Below, in pieces: positions 1 through 6,420 of a stretch of 9,783 nt of DNA. Source of the DNA: Rhodococcus_D sp039923155 (GTDB lineage: Bacteria; Actinomycetota; Actinomycetes; Mycobacteriales; Mycobacteriaceae); contig JBDTDI010000077.1 of NCBI GenBank assembly GCA_039923155.1, positions 1 to 9,783 on the forward strand, in the 5' to 3' direction. Below the pieces are notes generated by a model, which did not search any database, had not been told where the DNA came from, and saw only the letters and a program-made list of their open reading frames with translations. The position numbers were made by a program, and so were the translations under genes. Each line of letters opens with the position of its first letter. Positions within the stretch are counted from its first letter, which is position 1.

Positions 1-903
1 GCGGTCAGGGTCGTGCCGCTCGCCGACGGTCATGCCGTCGGCGACGGTGGCGCACAGCAGGCTCTCCAGGGCGGCGAGCGCGGCGATGGCCAGGGCCGAG
101 GTGAGCAGCGCACCAGCGGCGGAGGGGTGCAGGAACGCCAGCGAGGGTGCGGGGAGTCCCGCTGGGAGCGTGCCCAGCGTGGTGAGCCCGAGCGGCAGCA
201 CGGCGGCGAGTACGGTGGCCAGGGCGACCCCGACCAGCGAGAACGGGACACCCGGCCGCCACCGTGCGCCGAGCAGCATCACCGCGGCCACCCCCAGCGC
301 GGTGAGCAGCGGGGCGGGGTGCGGGTGCGTCAGCGACTGCCGGGCGGCGTCGCCGGCCTGCGCCCACACCTTCTCTCCCGCTGGGTCGGCGACCCCGAGC
401 GCGACCGGGACCTGCTGCAGGGCGATGACGACGGCGATGCCTGCGGTGAAGCCCTCGATGAGCGAGATCGGCAGCAGGCGCACGTAGCGGCCCAGACGGG
501 CCATCGCCATCGCGATGAGCACCACCCCCGCCATGGCGCCCACCATGAGCACCGCAGGCGCCCCGTAGGTGTGCACGATGGGCACCAGGACCACCGTCAT
601 GGCGCCCGTCGGCCCGGAGACCTGCAGGTTGGACCCCCCGAAGACCGCGGCCACGATGCCGGCGACCACCGCGGTGGCGAGCCCGGCCTGCGCCCCGAGG
701 CCGGAGGCCACCCCGAAGGCCAGCGCCAGGGGCAGGGCGACGATGGCGACGGTCAGGCCGGCGAGGAGGTCACGACGGGGGTCGCGGCGCACCGCGGCCG
801 CGTCGGCCCTCGTTGGCAGCAGGCTGCGCACCAGCCCGAGGGCGTCCCCGACGAGCCCGCCCACCCCAGGGGACCGAACACCCGCTGAGCTCGGTGTGCT
901 CAC
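1..903 (-). CDS. SulP-family inorganic anion transporter (C-terminus cut by window edge)
   Basis: Inner-membrane SulP (SLC26-type) permease; family members move sulfate, bicarbonate or other anions, and the substrate cannot be read here. The frame is open for all 301 codons to the left edge, so the C-terminal membrane part and any STAS domain lie outside. After a short cytoplasmic N-terminus, the first hydrophobic segment begins near residue 45 (DLLAGLTVAIVALPLALAFG). The SulP signature GGSNLQVSGPTGAM is at 89-102, and the family block ESLLCATVADGMTVGERHD at 280-298. I chose GTG at 903 because it overlaps the TGA of the upstream arsR-like gene (GTGA) and gives a typical N-terminus. There is no good Shine-Dalgarno site, which fits translational coupling. 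The next in-frame GTG (864) would drop only 13 residues. Coupling to an ArsR regulator suggests the two are co-expressed and the transporter is repressor-controlled. Family call sure, substrate unknown. Confidence 0.93.
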   Translation of the reverse strand, partial: MSTPSSAGVRSPGVGGLVGDALGLVRSLLPTRADAAAVRRDPRRDLLAGLTVAIVALPLALAFGVASGLGAQAGLATAVVAGIVAAVFGGSNLQVSGPTGAMTVVLVPIVHTYGAPAVLMVGAMAGVVLIAMAMARLGRYVRLLPISLIEGFTAGIAVVIALQQVPVALGVADPAGEKVWAQAGDAARQSLTHPHPAPLLTALGVAAVMLLGARWRPGVPFSLVGVALATVLAAVLPLGLTTLGTLPAGLPAPSLAFLHPSAAGALLTSALAIAALAALESLLCATVADGMTVGERHDPDR

Positions 904-1238
904 GAGGTACCGACGGGCGCACGCAGGGCCACCAGCAGCTGGTCCTGACCCACGATCAGCGACGCCAGCAGGTTGCGGGCACTGTGCAGCAGCGTGGCGA
1001 CCTCGGGGGTGCTCAGCGTGTAGAGGACCGTGGACCCCTGGCGCGAGGAGGTGACGATGCCGGCCCGCCGCAGCACCGAGAGCTGCTGGGAGAGGTTCGA
1101 AGCCTCCACCTCGATCGCCGCCAACAGCTCGTGCACCGGACGGGGACCGTCCTGCAGCAGCTCCAGAACCCGGATGCGGACGGGGTGGCCCATGGTCCTG
1201 AACAGCTCGGCCTTCGCCTGGTACAGCGGAACGGTCAT
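900..1238 (-). CDS. ArsR/SmtB-family winged-helix transcriptional repressor
   Basis: Small 112-residue DNA-binding protein of ArsR length and layout. It has an N-terminal helix (YQAKAELFRTMGHPVRIRVL, 6-25), then a helix-turn-helix with recognition helix SNLSQQLSVLRRAGIV (47-62). The beta wing follows (SSRQGSTVLYTL, 64-75), then a C-terminal dimerisation helix. The start is ATG at 1238, with GGAG 8 nt upstream. The frame is open to an ATG at 1343, but that start would add a basic, non-family stretch and run into the likely operator. The protein has no cysteine, so the ELCVCDL-type metal site and the two-cysteine persulfide site of BigR-like sensors are both absent. I also see no clear alpha-5 DxHxxH site. 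Its ligand is therefore unknown. The stop overlaps the SulP start, so it very likely controls that transporter and itself. Confidence 0.93.
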   Translation of the reverse strand: MTVPLYQAKAELFRTMGHPVRIRVLELLQDGPRPVHELLAAIEVEASNLSQQLSVLRRAGIVTSSRQGSTVLYTLSTPEVATLLHSARNLLASLIVGQDQLLVALRAPVGTS

Positions 1239-1421
1239 GTCGTGCGCTCCGCACGCGACCCGTCGCGGCCGCCATCCACCCAGGCGCAGCCACCGTTGAC
1301 GCACCTCAGCGAGCCGATTTGCTTCATGAGCGCAACGTAACATGATGTGAACAACTCTTCATTTACACAAGTGATTGTGCGTCGCACGTCTCAGCGTCGA
1401 GGGGTCGTGGCGAGCTGCTGC
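1239..1421 (-). promoter_or_regulatory. Upstream region of the arsR-sulP operon with a candidate operator
   Basis: This 183-bp gap lies between the DASS transporter stop and the arsR-like start, both on the minus strand. Positions about 1335-1380 are clearly AT-richer than the rest of the window. They contain an imperfect inverted repeat, TGTGAACAA-N6-ATTTACACA (1346-1369, 6 of 9 arm positions symmetric). Next to it is a short perfect palindrome, GTGCGTCGCAC (1377-1387). ArsR proteins usually bind AT-rich inverted repeats over their own promoter, so 1346-1369 is the best operator candidate. I could not assign convincing -35/-10 hexamers. No T-run terminator for the upstream DASS gene is visible. 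Confidence 0.4.
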
Positions 1422-2903
1422 TCACCAGATGCCGAGCAGCTTCATCCACGCGCCGCCCACCACGGTCCAGATCCCGATCAGCACCAGGCTCATGACGAAG
1501 CCGATCCGGAACCACTCCGAGGTCTTCACGAACCCCGAGCCGAAGATGACCCCAGCCGGACCGGACGAGTAGTGGGCGAGCCCCCCGAACAGGTTCCCGA
1601 TGAAGCCGAGCACCAGCGCGGCGAACAACGGCGGCGCCCCTGTCGCCAGGGCGGCGGCCAGGAACACCGCGTACATCGCGACGATCTGCGCGGTGTTGGA
1701 CGCGAACAGGTAGTGGGCGTAGAAGTACACGACCGTCAGCACGGCGAAGGCCACCAGCCACGGCAGGCCGGCCACGCCGCCGGACACCTTGCCGCCCACC
1801 CAACCGATGACGCCGTACGTCGCGAGCTGGGAGGCCATGCCGACGAGGACCGCGAAGAACACGAGCGTCTGCCACGCCCCGGTGTCGTTGACCAGGTTCT
1901 TCCAGGTCAGCACCCCGGTGACCAGCAGGACGGCGACGCCGGCGAAGGCCACCGAGGTGGCGTTGACGCCGAGCTGGGACCCGGCGCACCACAGGACGAG
2001 CAGGCCCACGAACGTCGCGGCCATGATCTTCTCCTGGCGCGAGGCCTTGCCGGAGGTGGCGAGACGGTCCCGGGCGTGCTGCGGGGCCTCGGGGGTGCGG
2101 GTCACCGTCGGGGGGTAGATCTTCGACATCACCCACGGCACCGCCAGCAGGCTCACGAGGCCCGGCACGCTGGCGGCGAGAGCCCAGCGCGCCCAGGAGA
2201 TGTCGACGCCGAGCTTGGCGGCGGCGGCTACGGCGAGCGGGTTGCCCGCCATCGCGGTGACGAACATGGCGGAGGTGACGACATTGACCTGCAGCGAGGT
2301 CAGCAGCAGGAACGCCCCCAGCTTCTTGCGGGACTCGTCCGGCTCCGGCTCGGAGCCCTCGAGCTTGCTCAGCGAGACGATGATCGGGTAGACGACACCG
2401 CCGGCGCGCGCGGTGTTGGACGGCGTCGCCGGCGCCAGCACGAGGTCGGTGAGCGCCATCCCGTAGGACAACCCCAGGCTCGACCGCCCGAGACGAGCCA
2501 CGAAGTGCAGGGCGATGCGTTCGCCGAGCCCGGTCACGAGAAACCCCTCGGCGATGAAGAACGCCGCCACGATCAGCCAGATGGTCGCGTTGCTGAACCC
2601 GGCGAGTGCGGCGGCCGGCTCCTGCGTCCCGGTGATCATGGCGGCAGCCAGGCCGACGAGGGCCACTGAGCCCGTGGGCAACGGCTGCAGGATCAGCCCC
2701 ACGATGGTGCCGACGAAGATTCCGAGCATCGCCATCCCGTGCGGGTCCACCCCGCCCGGCGTCGGCAGCAGGAAGCCCGCCACGGCCAGCAGGAGGGGAA
2801 TGCCCGCCTTCCAGAGCAGCGGGGGCAGGGACCGCCGGTGCGGGGTGGGTGACGGCTGTGCGGCGGCGGGCGGCGGGGCCGCCGAGACCGGGGTCTGGGT
2901 CAT
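1422..2903 (-). CDS. DASS (SLC13) family anion permease, di/tricarboxylate or 2-oxoglutarate/malate translocator type
   Basis: Integral membrane transporter of 493 residues, the usual length for CitT/TtdT/YbhI and plant DiT-like members. A proline/alanine-rich cytoplasmic tail (1-30) precedes many hydrophobic helices. The two family SNT motifs that form the substrate/cation site are present: TPSNTARAG (160-168) and FASNTAQ (400-406). Between them is a charged loop (KLEGSEPEPDESRKK, 180-194). These motifs resemble the citrate/2-oxoglutarate branch more than sulfate members, but substrate and coupling ion are inferences. The ATG at 2903 directly precedes the expected N-terminus. Ribosome binding looks weak (GGACAGG, 8 nt upstream) and lies inside a small hairpin. 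It is divergent from ppsA; importing C4 acids or 2-oxoglutarate would feed PEP formation, a plausible functional link. Confidence 0.92.
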   Translation of the reverse strand: MTQTPVSAAPPPAAAQPSPTPHRRSLPPLLWKAGIPLLLAVAGFLLPTPGGVDPHGMAMLGIFVGTIVGLILQPLPTGSVALVGLAAAMITGTQEPAAALAGFSNATIWLIVAAFFIAEGFLVTGLGERIALHFVARLGRSSLGLSYGMALTDLVLAPATPSNTARAGGVVYPIIVSLSKLEGSEPEPDESRKKLGAFLLLTSLQVNVVTSAMFVTAMAGNPLAVAAAAKLGVDISWARWALAASVPGLVSLLAVPWVMSKIYPPTVTRTPEAPQHARDRLATSGKASRQEKIMAATFVGLLVLWCAGSQLGVNATSVAFAGVAVLLVTGVLTWKNLVNDTGAWQTLVFFAVLVGMASQLATYGVIGWVGGKVSGGVAGLPWLVAFAVLTVVYFYAHYLFASNTAQIVAMYAVFLAAALATGAPPLFAALVLGFIGNLFGGLAHYSSGPAGVIFGSGFVKTSEWFRIGFVMSLVLIGIWTVVGGAWMKLLGIW

Positions 2904-2918
2904 GGACAGAGCCTGTCC
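2904..2918 (-). promoter_or_regulatory. Perfect 6-bp hairpin abutting the DASS start codon
   Basis: GGACAG-AGC-CTGTCC is a perfect inverted repeat ending one base before the ATG. On the minus-strand mRNA it would place the only Shine-Dalgarno-like bases (GGACAGG) in the 5' arm of a 6-bp stem. It could lower translation or be a protein-binding operator; neither is shown. Confidence 0.35.
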
Positions 2919-2938
2919 GCACGGATCCGGTACGGGCA

Positions 2939-2952
2939 GGGCACAACGTCCC
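2939..2952 (-). promoter_or_regulatory. Weak DosR/DevR-like box upstream of the DASS transporter gene
   Basis: Minus strand reads GGGACGTTGTGCCC, matching 10 of 14 positions of the mycobacterial DosR core GGGACTWWAGTCCC. Both GGG/CCC outer arms and the GGGAC half are intact. It lies 36 bp from the DASS ATG, close for an activator site unless the transcript is almost leaderless. It could also act on the divergent promoter together with the box at 3008. Chance matches are common at this GC content. Confidence 0.22.
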
Positions 2953-3007
2953 GTGGGGGAGCGGGAGGGTTGCCTCGGTGCTGACCGGCCGGTTGCCGTC
3001 GGGGTCA

Positions 3008-3022
3008 GTGACTTAGGGCCCT
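3008..3022 (+). promoter_or_regulatory. Candidate DosR/DevR box upstream of ppsA-pfkB
   Basis: GTGACTTAGGGCCCT matches 11 of 14 positions of the mycobacterial DosR core GGGACTWWAGTCCC. It keeps the third G, the following AC, and the GGGCCC-type right arm seen in natural DosR sites. Its centre is about 63 bp before the ppsA ATG. A box over the -35 region would start the transcript near 3050-3060, leaving a short leader with the Shine-Dalgarno at 3067-3073. The downstream genes (PfkB, and the Acg homologue beyond) belong to families in the M. tuberculosis DosR regulon. I cannot score its background frequency here. Confidence 0.45.
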
Positions 3023-3077
3023 GCCCTGGCGCACGACGGAACGACATGGTGAGGAGCAACCAGGACGAGGAGGCGCC

Positions 3078-5372
3078 ATGCGTGCGATTACGTGGTTCGA
3101 GGAGCTGGGGGTCGGCGACGTCGACCTCGCCGGCGGCAAGGGGGCGAACCTGGGGGAGCTCACGGCCGCTGGCCTGCCCGTCCCACCGGGCTTCGTGGTG
3201 ACCAGCGAGGCCTACCTCGCCGCGATCGAGGCCTCCGGTGCGCGCGAGAGGCTGCAGGCGGCGGTGAAGGGGGTCGACGCCGATGACGACGCCGCGCTGA
3301 CGTCCGCCGCCGAGGTGGCGCGAGGCTTGGTCCTGTCGACGGTGATACCCGTCGACGTGGCCCACGAGATCACCGACGCGTACCACCGCCTCGGCGACGA
3401 GGTCAGGGTCGCCGTGCGTTCGTCGGGGACGAGCGAGGACTCCGCCGACTCGTCCTTCGCCGGCATGAACGCCACCTTCACCAACGTCGCGGGCGACGCC
3501 GACCTGCTGAGCCGCGTCGTCGAGTGCTGGGCGTCGATCTACGGCAAGCGGGTGATGTCCTACCGCGCCGCGGCCGAGGTCGACGGTGAGCCGACGCTGG
3601 CGGTCATCGTGCAGACCATGATCCCGTCCGAGCGGTCGGGGATCATGTTCACCGCCGACCCGTCCAACGGTGACACCGGGCGCATCGTGATCGAGGCCAT
3701 CCTCGGGCAGGGCGAGGCGATCGTCAGCGGAATGGTGGAGCCGGACACCTACCTGGTGCCGAAGCAGCCGCTGCACGTGGCCAGCGTCCGTGTCGGACAC
3801 CAGAAGATGACGATCGTGCGAGGCGCGGACGGTGGTGACGAGGAGGTTGTCCTGACGCCGGAGGTGGGCGCTCGGCGCGTCCTGTCCGACGAGGAGATCC
3901 TCGAGGTGGCCCGGCTCGGCACCGCCGCCGAGAAGCACTACGGCAGCCCGCAGGACATCGAGTGGGCCCGGGCCGAGGGAAAGACCTGGCTGGTGCAGTC
4001 GCGGCCCATCACCACGTTGAAGCCCCACGAGCCCGAGGCCGCCAGCAGCACGGTGCTCGTGCGTGGCCTCGCCGCGTCGACCGGTCGGGCCTCGGGCCGC
4101 GTCCGGGTCCTGCTCTCACCCGACGACGGTGTGCGGCTGCAGGCCGGGGAGGTGCTGGTGGCGCCGATGACGAGCCCGGATTGGGTGCCGGCGATGCGTC
4201 GGGCCGCGGCGCTGATCACCGACGGCGGCGGGGTGACCTGTCACGCCGCGATCGTCGCCCGTGAGCTCGGCGTCCCCTGCGTGGTGGGCACCCGCACGGC
4301 GACCACGTCGCTGCGTGACGGCGAGCTCGTCACGGTCGACGGCCGCGCCGGCGTCGTGTACGAGGGTGACGTCGCGGAGGCAGCTGTTCCTGCACCGACG
4401 GTGGGGCCCGCCGCACCCGCCCGCGAGGCGCTGGCCACCCGCCTGTACGTGAACCTCGCCGTCGCCGAGCACGCCGAGCAGGTGGCGGCCCTCGACGTCG
4501 ACGGCGTGGGGCTGCTGCGGGCGGAGTTCATGGTCGCCGACGCGCTCGGGGGCGTGCACCCGCGGCTGCTGATGCAGCGCGGCGAGCAGCACAAGTTCGT
4601 GGACGCGATGACCGCATCGCTGCTGCGGATCACCCGTGCCTTCATGCCGCGGCCGGTCGTCTACCGCAGCATCGACTTCCGCTCCAACGAGTTCCGCGGA
4701 CTCGAGGGCGGGGCGCAGTTCGAGCCGCACGAGGACAACCCGATGATCGGCTACCGCGGATGCTTCCGGTACGTCGAGGAGCCCGACCTGTTCACCCTCG
4801 AGCTGGACGTGCTGGGGGCCGTCGCCGCGCAGACGCCGAACCTGCGGCTGATGATCCCCTTCGTCCGCACCGCGTGGGAGCTCGAGCGTTGCCTCGACGT
4901 CGTCCGCGCCCATCCCACCGCCTCGGCCCTGCCGGTGTGGGTGATGGCCGAGGTGCCCTCGGTGGCGTACTGGATCCCCACGTACGCGCGGATGGGCATC
5001 TCGGGGGTGTCGATCGGCAGCAACGACCTGACCCAGCTGACCCTGGGCGTCGACCGGGACTCGGAGGTGTGCGCGGAGCTGTTCGACGAGTCCGACCCCG
5101 CCGTCCTCGACGCGATCGCCCGCATCGTGCACGCCTGCCAGGAGGCGGGAATCACGTCCTCGCTGTGCGGGCAGGCCCCGTCCAACCGCTCGGAGTTCGC
5201 CGAGCACCTCGTGCGACTGGGCATCACCTCGATCTCGGTCAACCCCGATGTCGTCGACCCCGTGCGGCACTCGATCGCCAGCGCGGAGCGGGGGGTGCTG
5301 CTCGCCGGCGTCCTGCCGCAGCGCAGTGCGGGAACTGCGCTGCGCCCCCGAGTCTCCCCCCGTTGGACGTGA
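3078..5372 (+). CDS. ppsA: Phosphoenolpyruvate synthase (pyruvate, water dikinase)
   Basis: Cytosolic enzyme converting pyruvate + ATP + water to PEP + AMP + phosphate, the gluconeogenic entry step. It has 764 residues (E. coli PpsA about 790) with the full domain order. The N-terminal ATP-grasp domain has GGKGANLGEL (19-28), RSSGTSEDSADSSFAGM (114-130), and QSRPITTL closing it near 307-314. The swivelling phosphohistidine domain carries GGGVTCHAAIVARELGVP, with His389 the phosphorylated residue. The C-terminal TIM barrel has SIDFRSNEFRGLEGG (531-545), GSNDLTQLTLGVDRD (647-661), and SLCGQAPSN with catalytic Cys697. All key residues are present, so it should be active. The ATG at 3078 follows a strong GAGGAGG site at 3067-3073. 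pfkB follows after 70 bp. The last 20 residues are basic and not family-typical. Confidence 0.97.
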   Translation: MRAITWFEELGVGDVDLAGGKGANLGELTAAGLPVPPGFVVTSEAYLAAIEASGARERLQAAVKGVDADDDAALTSAAEVARGLVLSTVIPVDVAHEITDAYHRLGDEVRVAVRSSGTSEDSADSSFAGMNATFTNVAGDADLLSRVVECWASIYGKRVMSYRAAAEVDGEPTLAVIVQTMIPSERSGIMFTADPSNGDTGRIVIEAILGQGEAIVSGMVEPDTYLVPKQPLHVASVRVGHQKMTIVRGADGGDEEVVLTPEVGARRVLSDEEILEVARLGTAAEKHYGSPQDIEWARAEGKTWLVQSRPITTLKPHEPEAASSTVLVRGLAASTGRASGRVRVLLSPDDGVRLQAGEVLVAPMTSPDWVPAMRRAAALITDGGGVTCHAAIVARELGVPCVVGTRTATTSLRDGELVTVDGRAGVVYEGDVAEAAVPAPTVGPAAPAREALATRLYVNLAVAEHAEQVAALDVDGVGLLRAEFMVADALGGVHPRLLMQRGEQHKFVDAMTASLLRITRAFMPRPVVYRSIDFRSNEFRGLEGGAQFEPHEDNPMIGYRGCFRYVEEPDLFTLELDVLGAVAAQTPNLRLMIPFVRTAWELERCLDVVRAHPTASALPVWVMAEVPSVAYWIPTYARMGISGVSIGSNDLTQLTLGVDRDSEVCAELFDESDPAVLDAIARIVHACQEAGITSSLCGQAPSNRSEFAEHLVRLGITSISVNPDVVDPVRHSIASAERGVLLAGVLPQRSAGTALRPRVSPRWT

Positions 5373-5380
5373 CGGGACGC

Positions 5381-5400
5381 TCCTCCGGCTCCGCGGAGGA
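5381..5400 (+). other. Intercistronic hairpin between ppsA and pfkB
   Basis: TCCTCCG-GCTCCG-CGGAGGA forms a perfect 7-bp stem with a 6-nt loop, in the 70-bp gap, 8 nt after the ppsA stop. No T-run follows, so it is not a classical terminator. It could protect the ppsA 3' end, mark a processing site, or set the pfkB to ppsA ratio. The loop-distal arm contains GGAGG, but the pfkB ribosome site is a separate GAGGGGA at 5429-5435. Confidence 0.4.
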
Positions 5401-5442
5401 CGCACCGCGGCGCCATCCGGCCGCGACCGAGGGGACCATCCC

Positions 5443-6375
5443 GTGCCGGGCACCGTGACGCTGACCATGAACCCGGCCCTGGACGTCACCACGAGCACCG
5501 ACACCGTCGCGCCGACCGAGAAGCTGCGCTGCGACCGGCCGCACCACGACCCGGGCGGGGGCGGGATCAACGTGGCCAGGATCGTCCGGGTGCTCGGCGG
5601 ATCCTCCCTCGCCGTCTTTCCCGTCGGGGGGCCGTCGGGCCACGCGCTGGGGGACCTGCTGGCCGCCGAAGGCGTTCCCACCCGGCAGGTCGAGGTCGGA
5701 GGCACGACCAGGCAGAGCCTGACGGTGGACGAGCGGTGCACCGGTCGCCAGTACCGGTTCGTGCTGCCCGGCCCCGAGCTCACCGTGGCGGAGCAGCAGC
5801 GTTGCCTCGACGAGCTCGCCCAGGTCGCGGGGGGAGCCGACTTCCTGGTCGCCAGCGGGAGCCTCCCGCCCGGGGTCCCGGCGGACTTCTACCAGCGCGT
5901 GGGCCAGCTCGCCCGCGGGCTCGGCGTGCGGTTCGTCCTGGACACCTCGGGTGTGGCGCTGCAACACGTCCGGTCGGGGGTGTACCTGCTCAAGCCCAGC
6001 ATCCGTGAGCTGCGCGAGCGGATCGGGGACGAGCTCCGCTCGGAGGGCGACCAGCTCGCCGCGGCACGTGAGCTGGTCACGGCGGGGGTCTGCGCTGTCG
6101 TCGTCCTGTCCAGGGGAGCGGCGGGAGCGTTGGCGGTGACGGCGGACTGGGAGGAGTGGTTCCCACCGGTCGAGGTGGAGGTGGGCAGCGGGGTCGGCGC
6201 CGGCGACAGCATGGTGGCGGCAATCACGGTGGGTCTTGCCCGGGGATGGCCGCTGCGCGACGCCGTGCGCTTCGGTACGGCAGCCGGCGCCGCAATGCTC
6301 CTGACCCCGGGCACGCAGCCCTGCCTGCGGGCCGATGTCGAGCGTCTGTACGCCGCGTCCTCCTCGTACGCGTAG
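5443..6375 (+). CDS. pfkB: 6-phosphofructokinase II, PfkB/ribokinase family
   Basis: Phosphorylates fructose 6-phosphate to fructose 1,6-bisphosphate with ATP. The 310-residue sequence matches the E. coli PfkB pattern block for block: TLTMNPALD (6-14), EKLRCDRP and PGGGGINVAR (37-46), QYRFVLPGPEL (103-113), ASGSLPPGVP (137-146), and the kinase signature GVGAGDSMVAA (250-260) with catalytic base Asp255. Fructose-1-phosphate or tagatose-6-phosphate kinase is less likely given these matches, but single-sequence substrate calls in this family carry risk. Ser186 replaces Asn in the usual KPN motif (KPSIREL, 184-190). The frame is open upstream into ppsA, but GTG at 5443 has GAGGGGA at 7 nt spacing and begins where the family begins. 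It is probably co-transcribed with ppsA. It resembles the DosR-regulon PfkB (Rv2029c) of M. tuberculosis. Confidence 0.93.
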   Translation: MPGTVTLTMNPALDVTTSTDTVAPTEKLRCDRPHHDPGGGGINVARIVRVLGGSSLAVFPVGGPSGHALGDLLAAEGVPTRQVEVGGTTRQSLTVDERCTGRQYRFVLPGPELTVAEQQRCLDELAQVAGGADFLVASGSLPPGVPADFYQRVGQLARGLGVRFVLDTSGVALQHVRSGVYLLKPSIRELRERIGDELRSEGDQLAAARELVTAGVCAVVVLSRGAAGALAVTADWEEWFPPVEVEVGSGVGAGDSMVAAITVGLARGWPLRDAVRFGTAAGAAMLLTPGTQPCLRADVERLYAASSSYA

Positions 6376-6411
6376 CGCCCGGCCGGCGCGGGCGAGTCCG
6401 GGTGGGCCGGC
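6376..6411. terminator. Possible bidirectional terminator between convergent pfkB and the acg-like gene
   Basis: The 45-bp convergent gap is almost all G and C. CGCCCG-N7-CGGGCG (6376-6394) can form a 6-bp stem beginning right after the pfkB stop. Alternatively CCGGCC (6379-6384) can pair with GGCCGG (6405-6410). There is no T-run on either strand, so this would be a GC-only, actinobacterial-style structure. Placement supports it more than sequence does. Confidence 0.35.
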
Positions 6412-6420
6412 AGGCACGGC

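Noticed and set aside
13..888. Long plus-strand open frame of 291 codons over the SulP gene
   Set aside because: Its translation is Gly/Arg/His/Asp-rich with no family resemblance. The opposite strand encodes a clear SulP protein with signatures, so this is a GC-rich shadow frame.
1239..1343. N-terminal extension of the ArsR-like protein from ATG 1343
   Set aside because: It adds 35 arginine-rich residues absent from the family and overlaps the candidate operator. ATG 1238 has a ribosome site and gives the normal length.
1347..2669. 440-codon plus-strand frame antisense to the DASS transporter
   Set aside because: Composition (Gly, Arg, His, Gln, Asp) is that of an antisense shadow; the minus strand has membrane helices and both SNT motifs.
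2904..4028. Open frame continuing upstream of the DASS start on the minus strand
   Set aside because: It runs antisense through ppsA and has no transporter-like content; DASS homology begins after ATG 2903.
5248..5442. 65-codon upstream extension of pfkB inside ppsA
   Set aside because: It would overlap the conserved end of PEP synthase. The GTG at 5443 has a strong ribosome site and matches the family N-terminus.
5431..5442. GGGACCATCCC as another DosR box before pfkB
   Set aside because: The arms are only 3 nt apart, so spacing does not fit the DosR site, and the bases are explained by the pfkB ribosome site.
4116..5783. 555-codon minus-strand frame antisense to ppsA and pfkB
   Set aside because: It crosses two well-supported genes on the other strand and has no recognisable domain.
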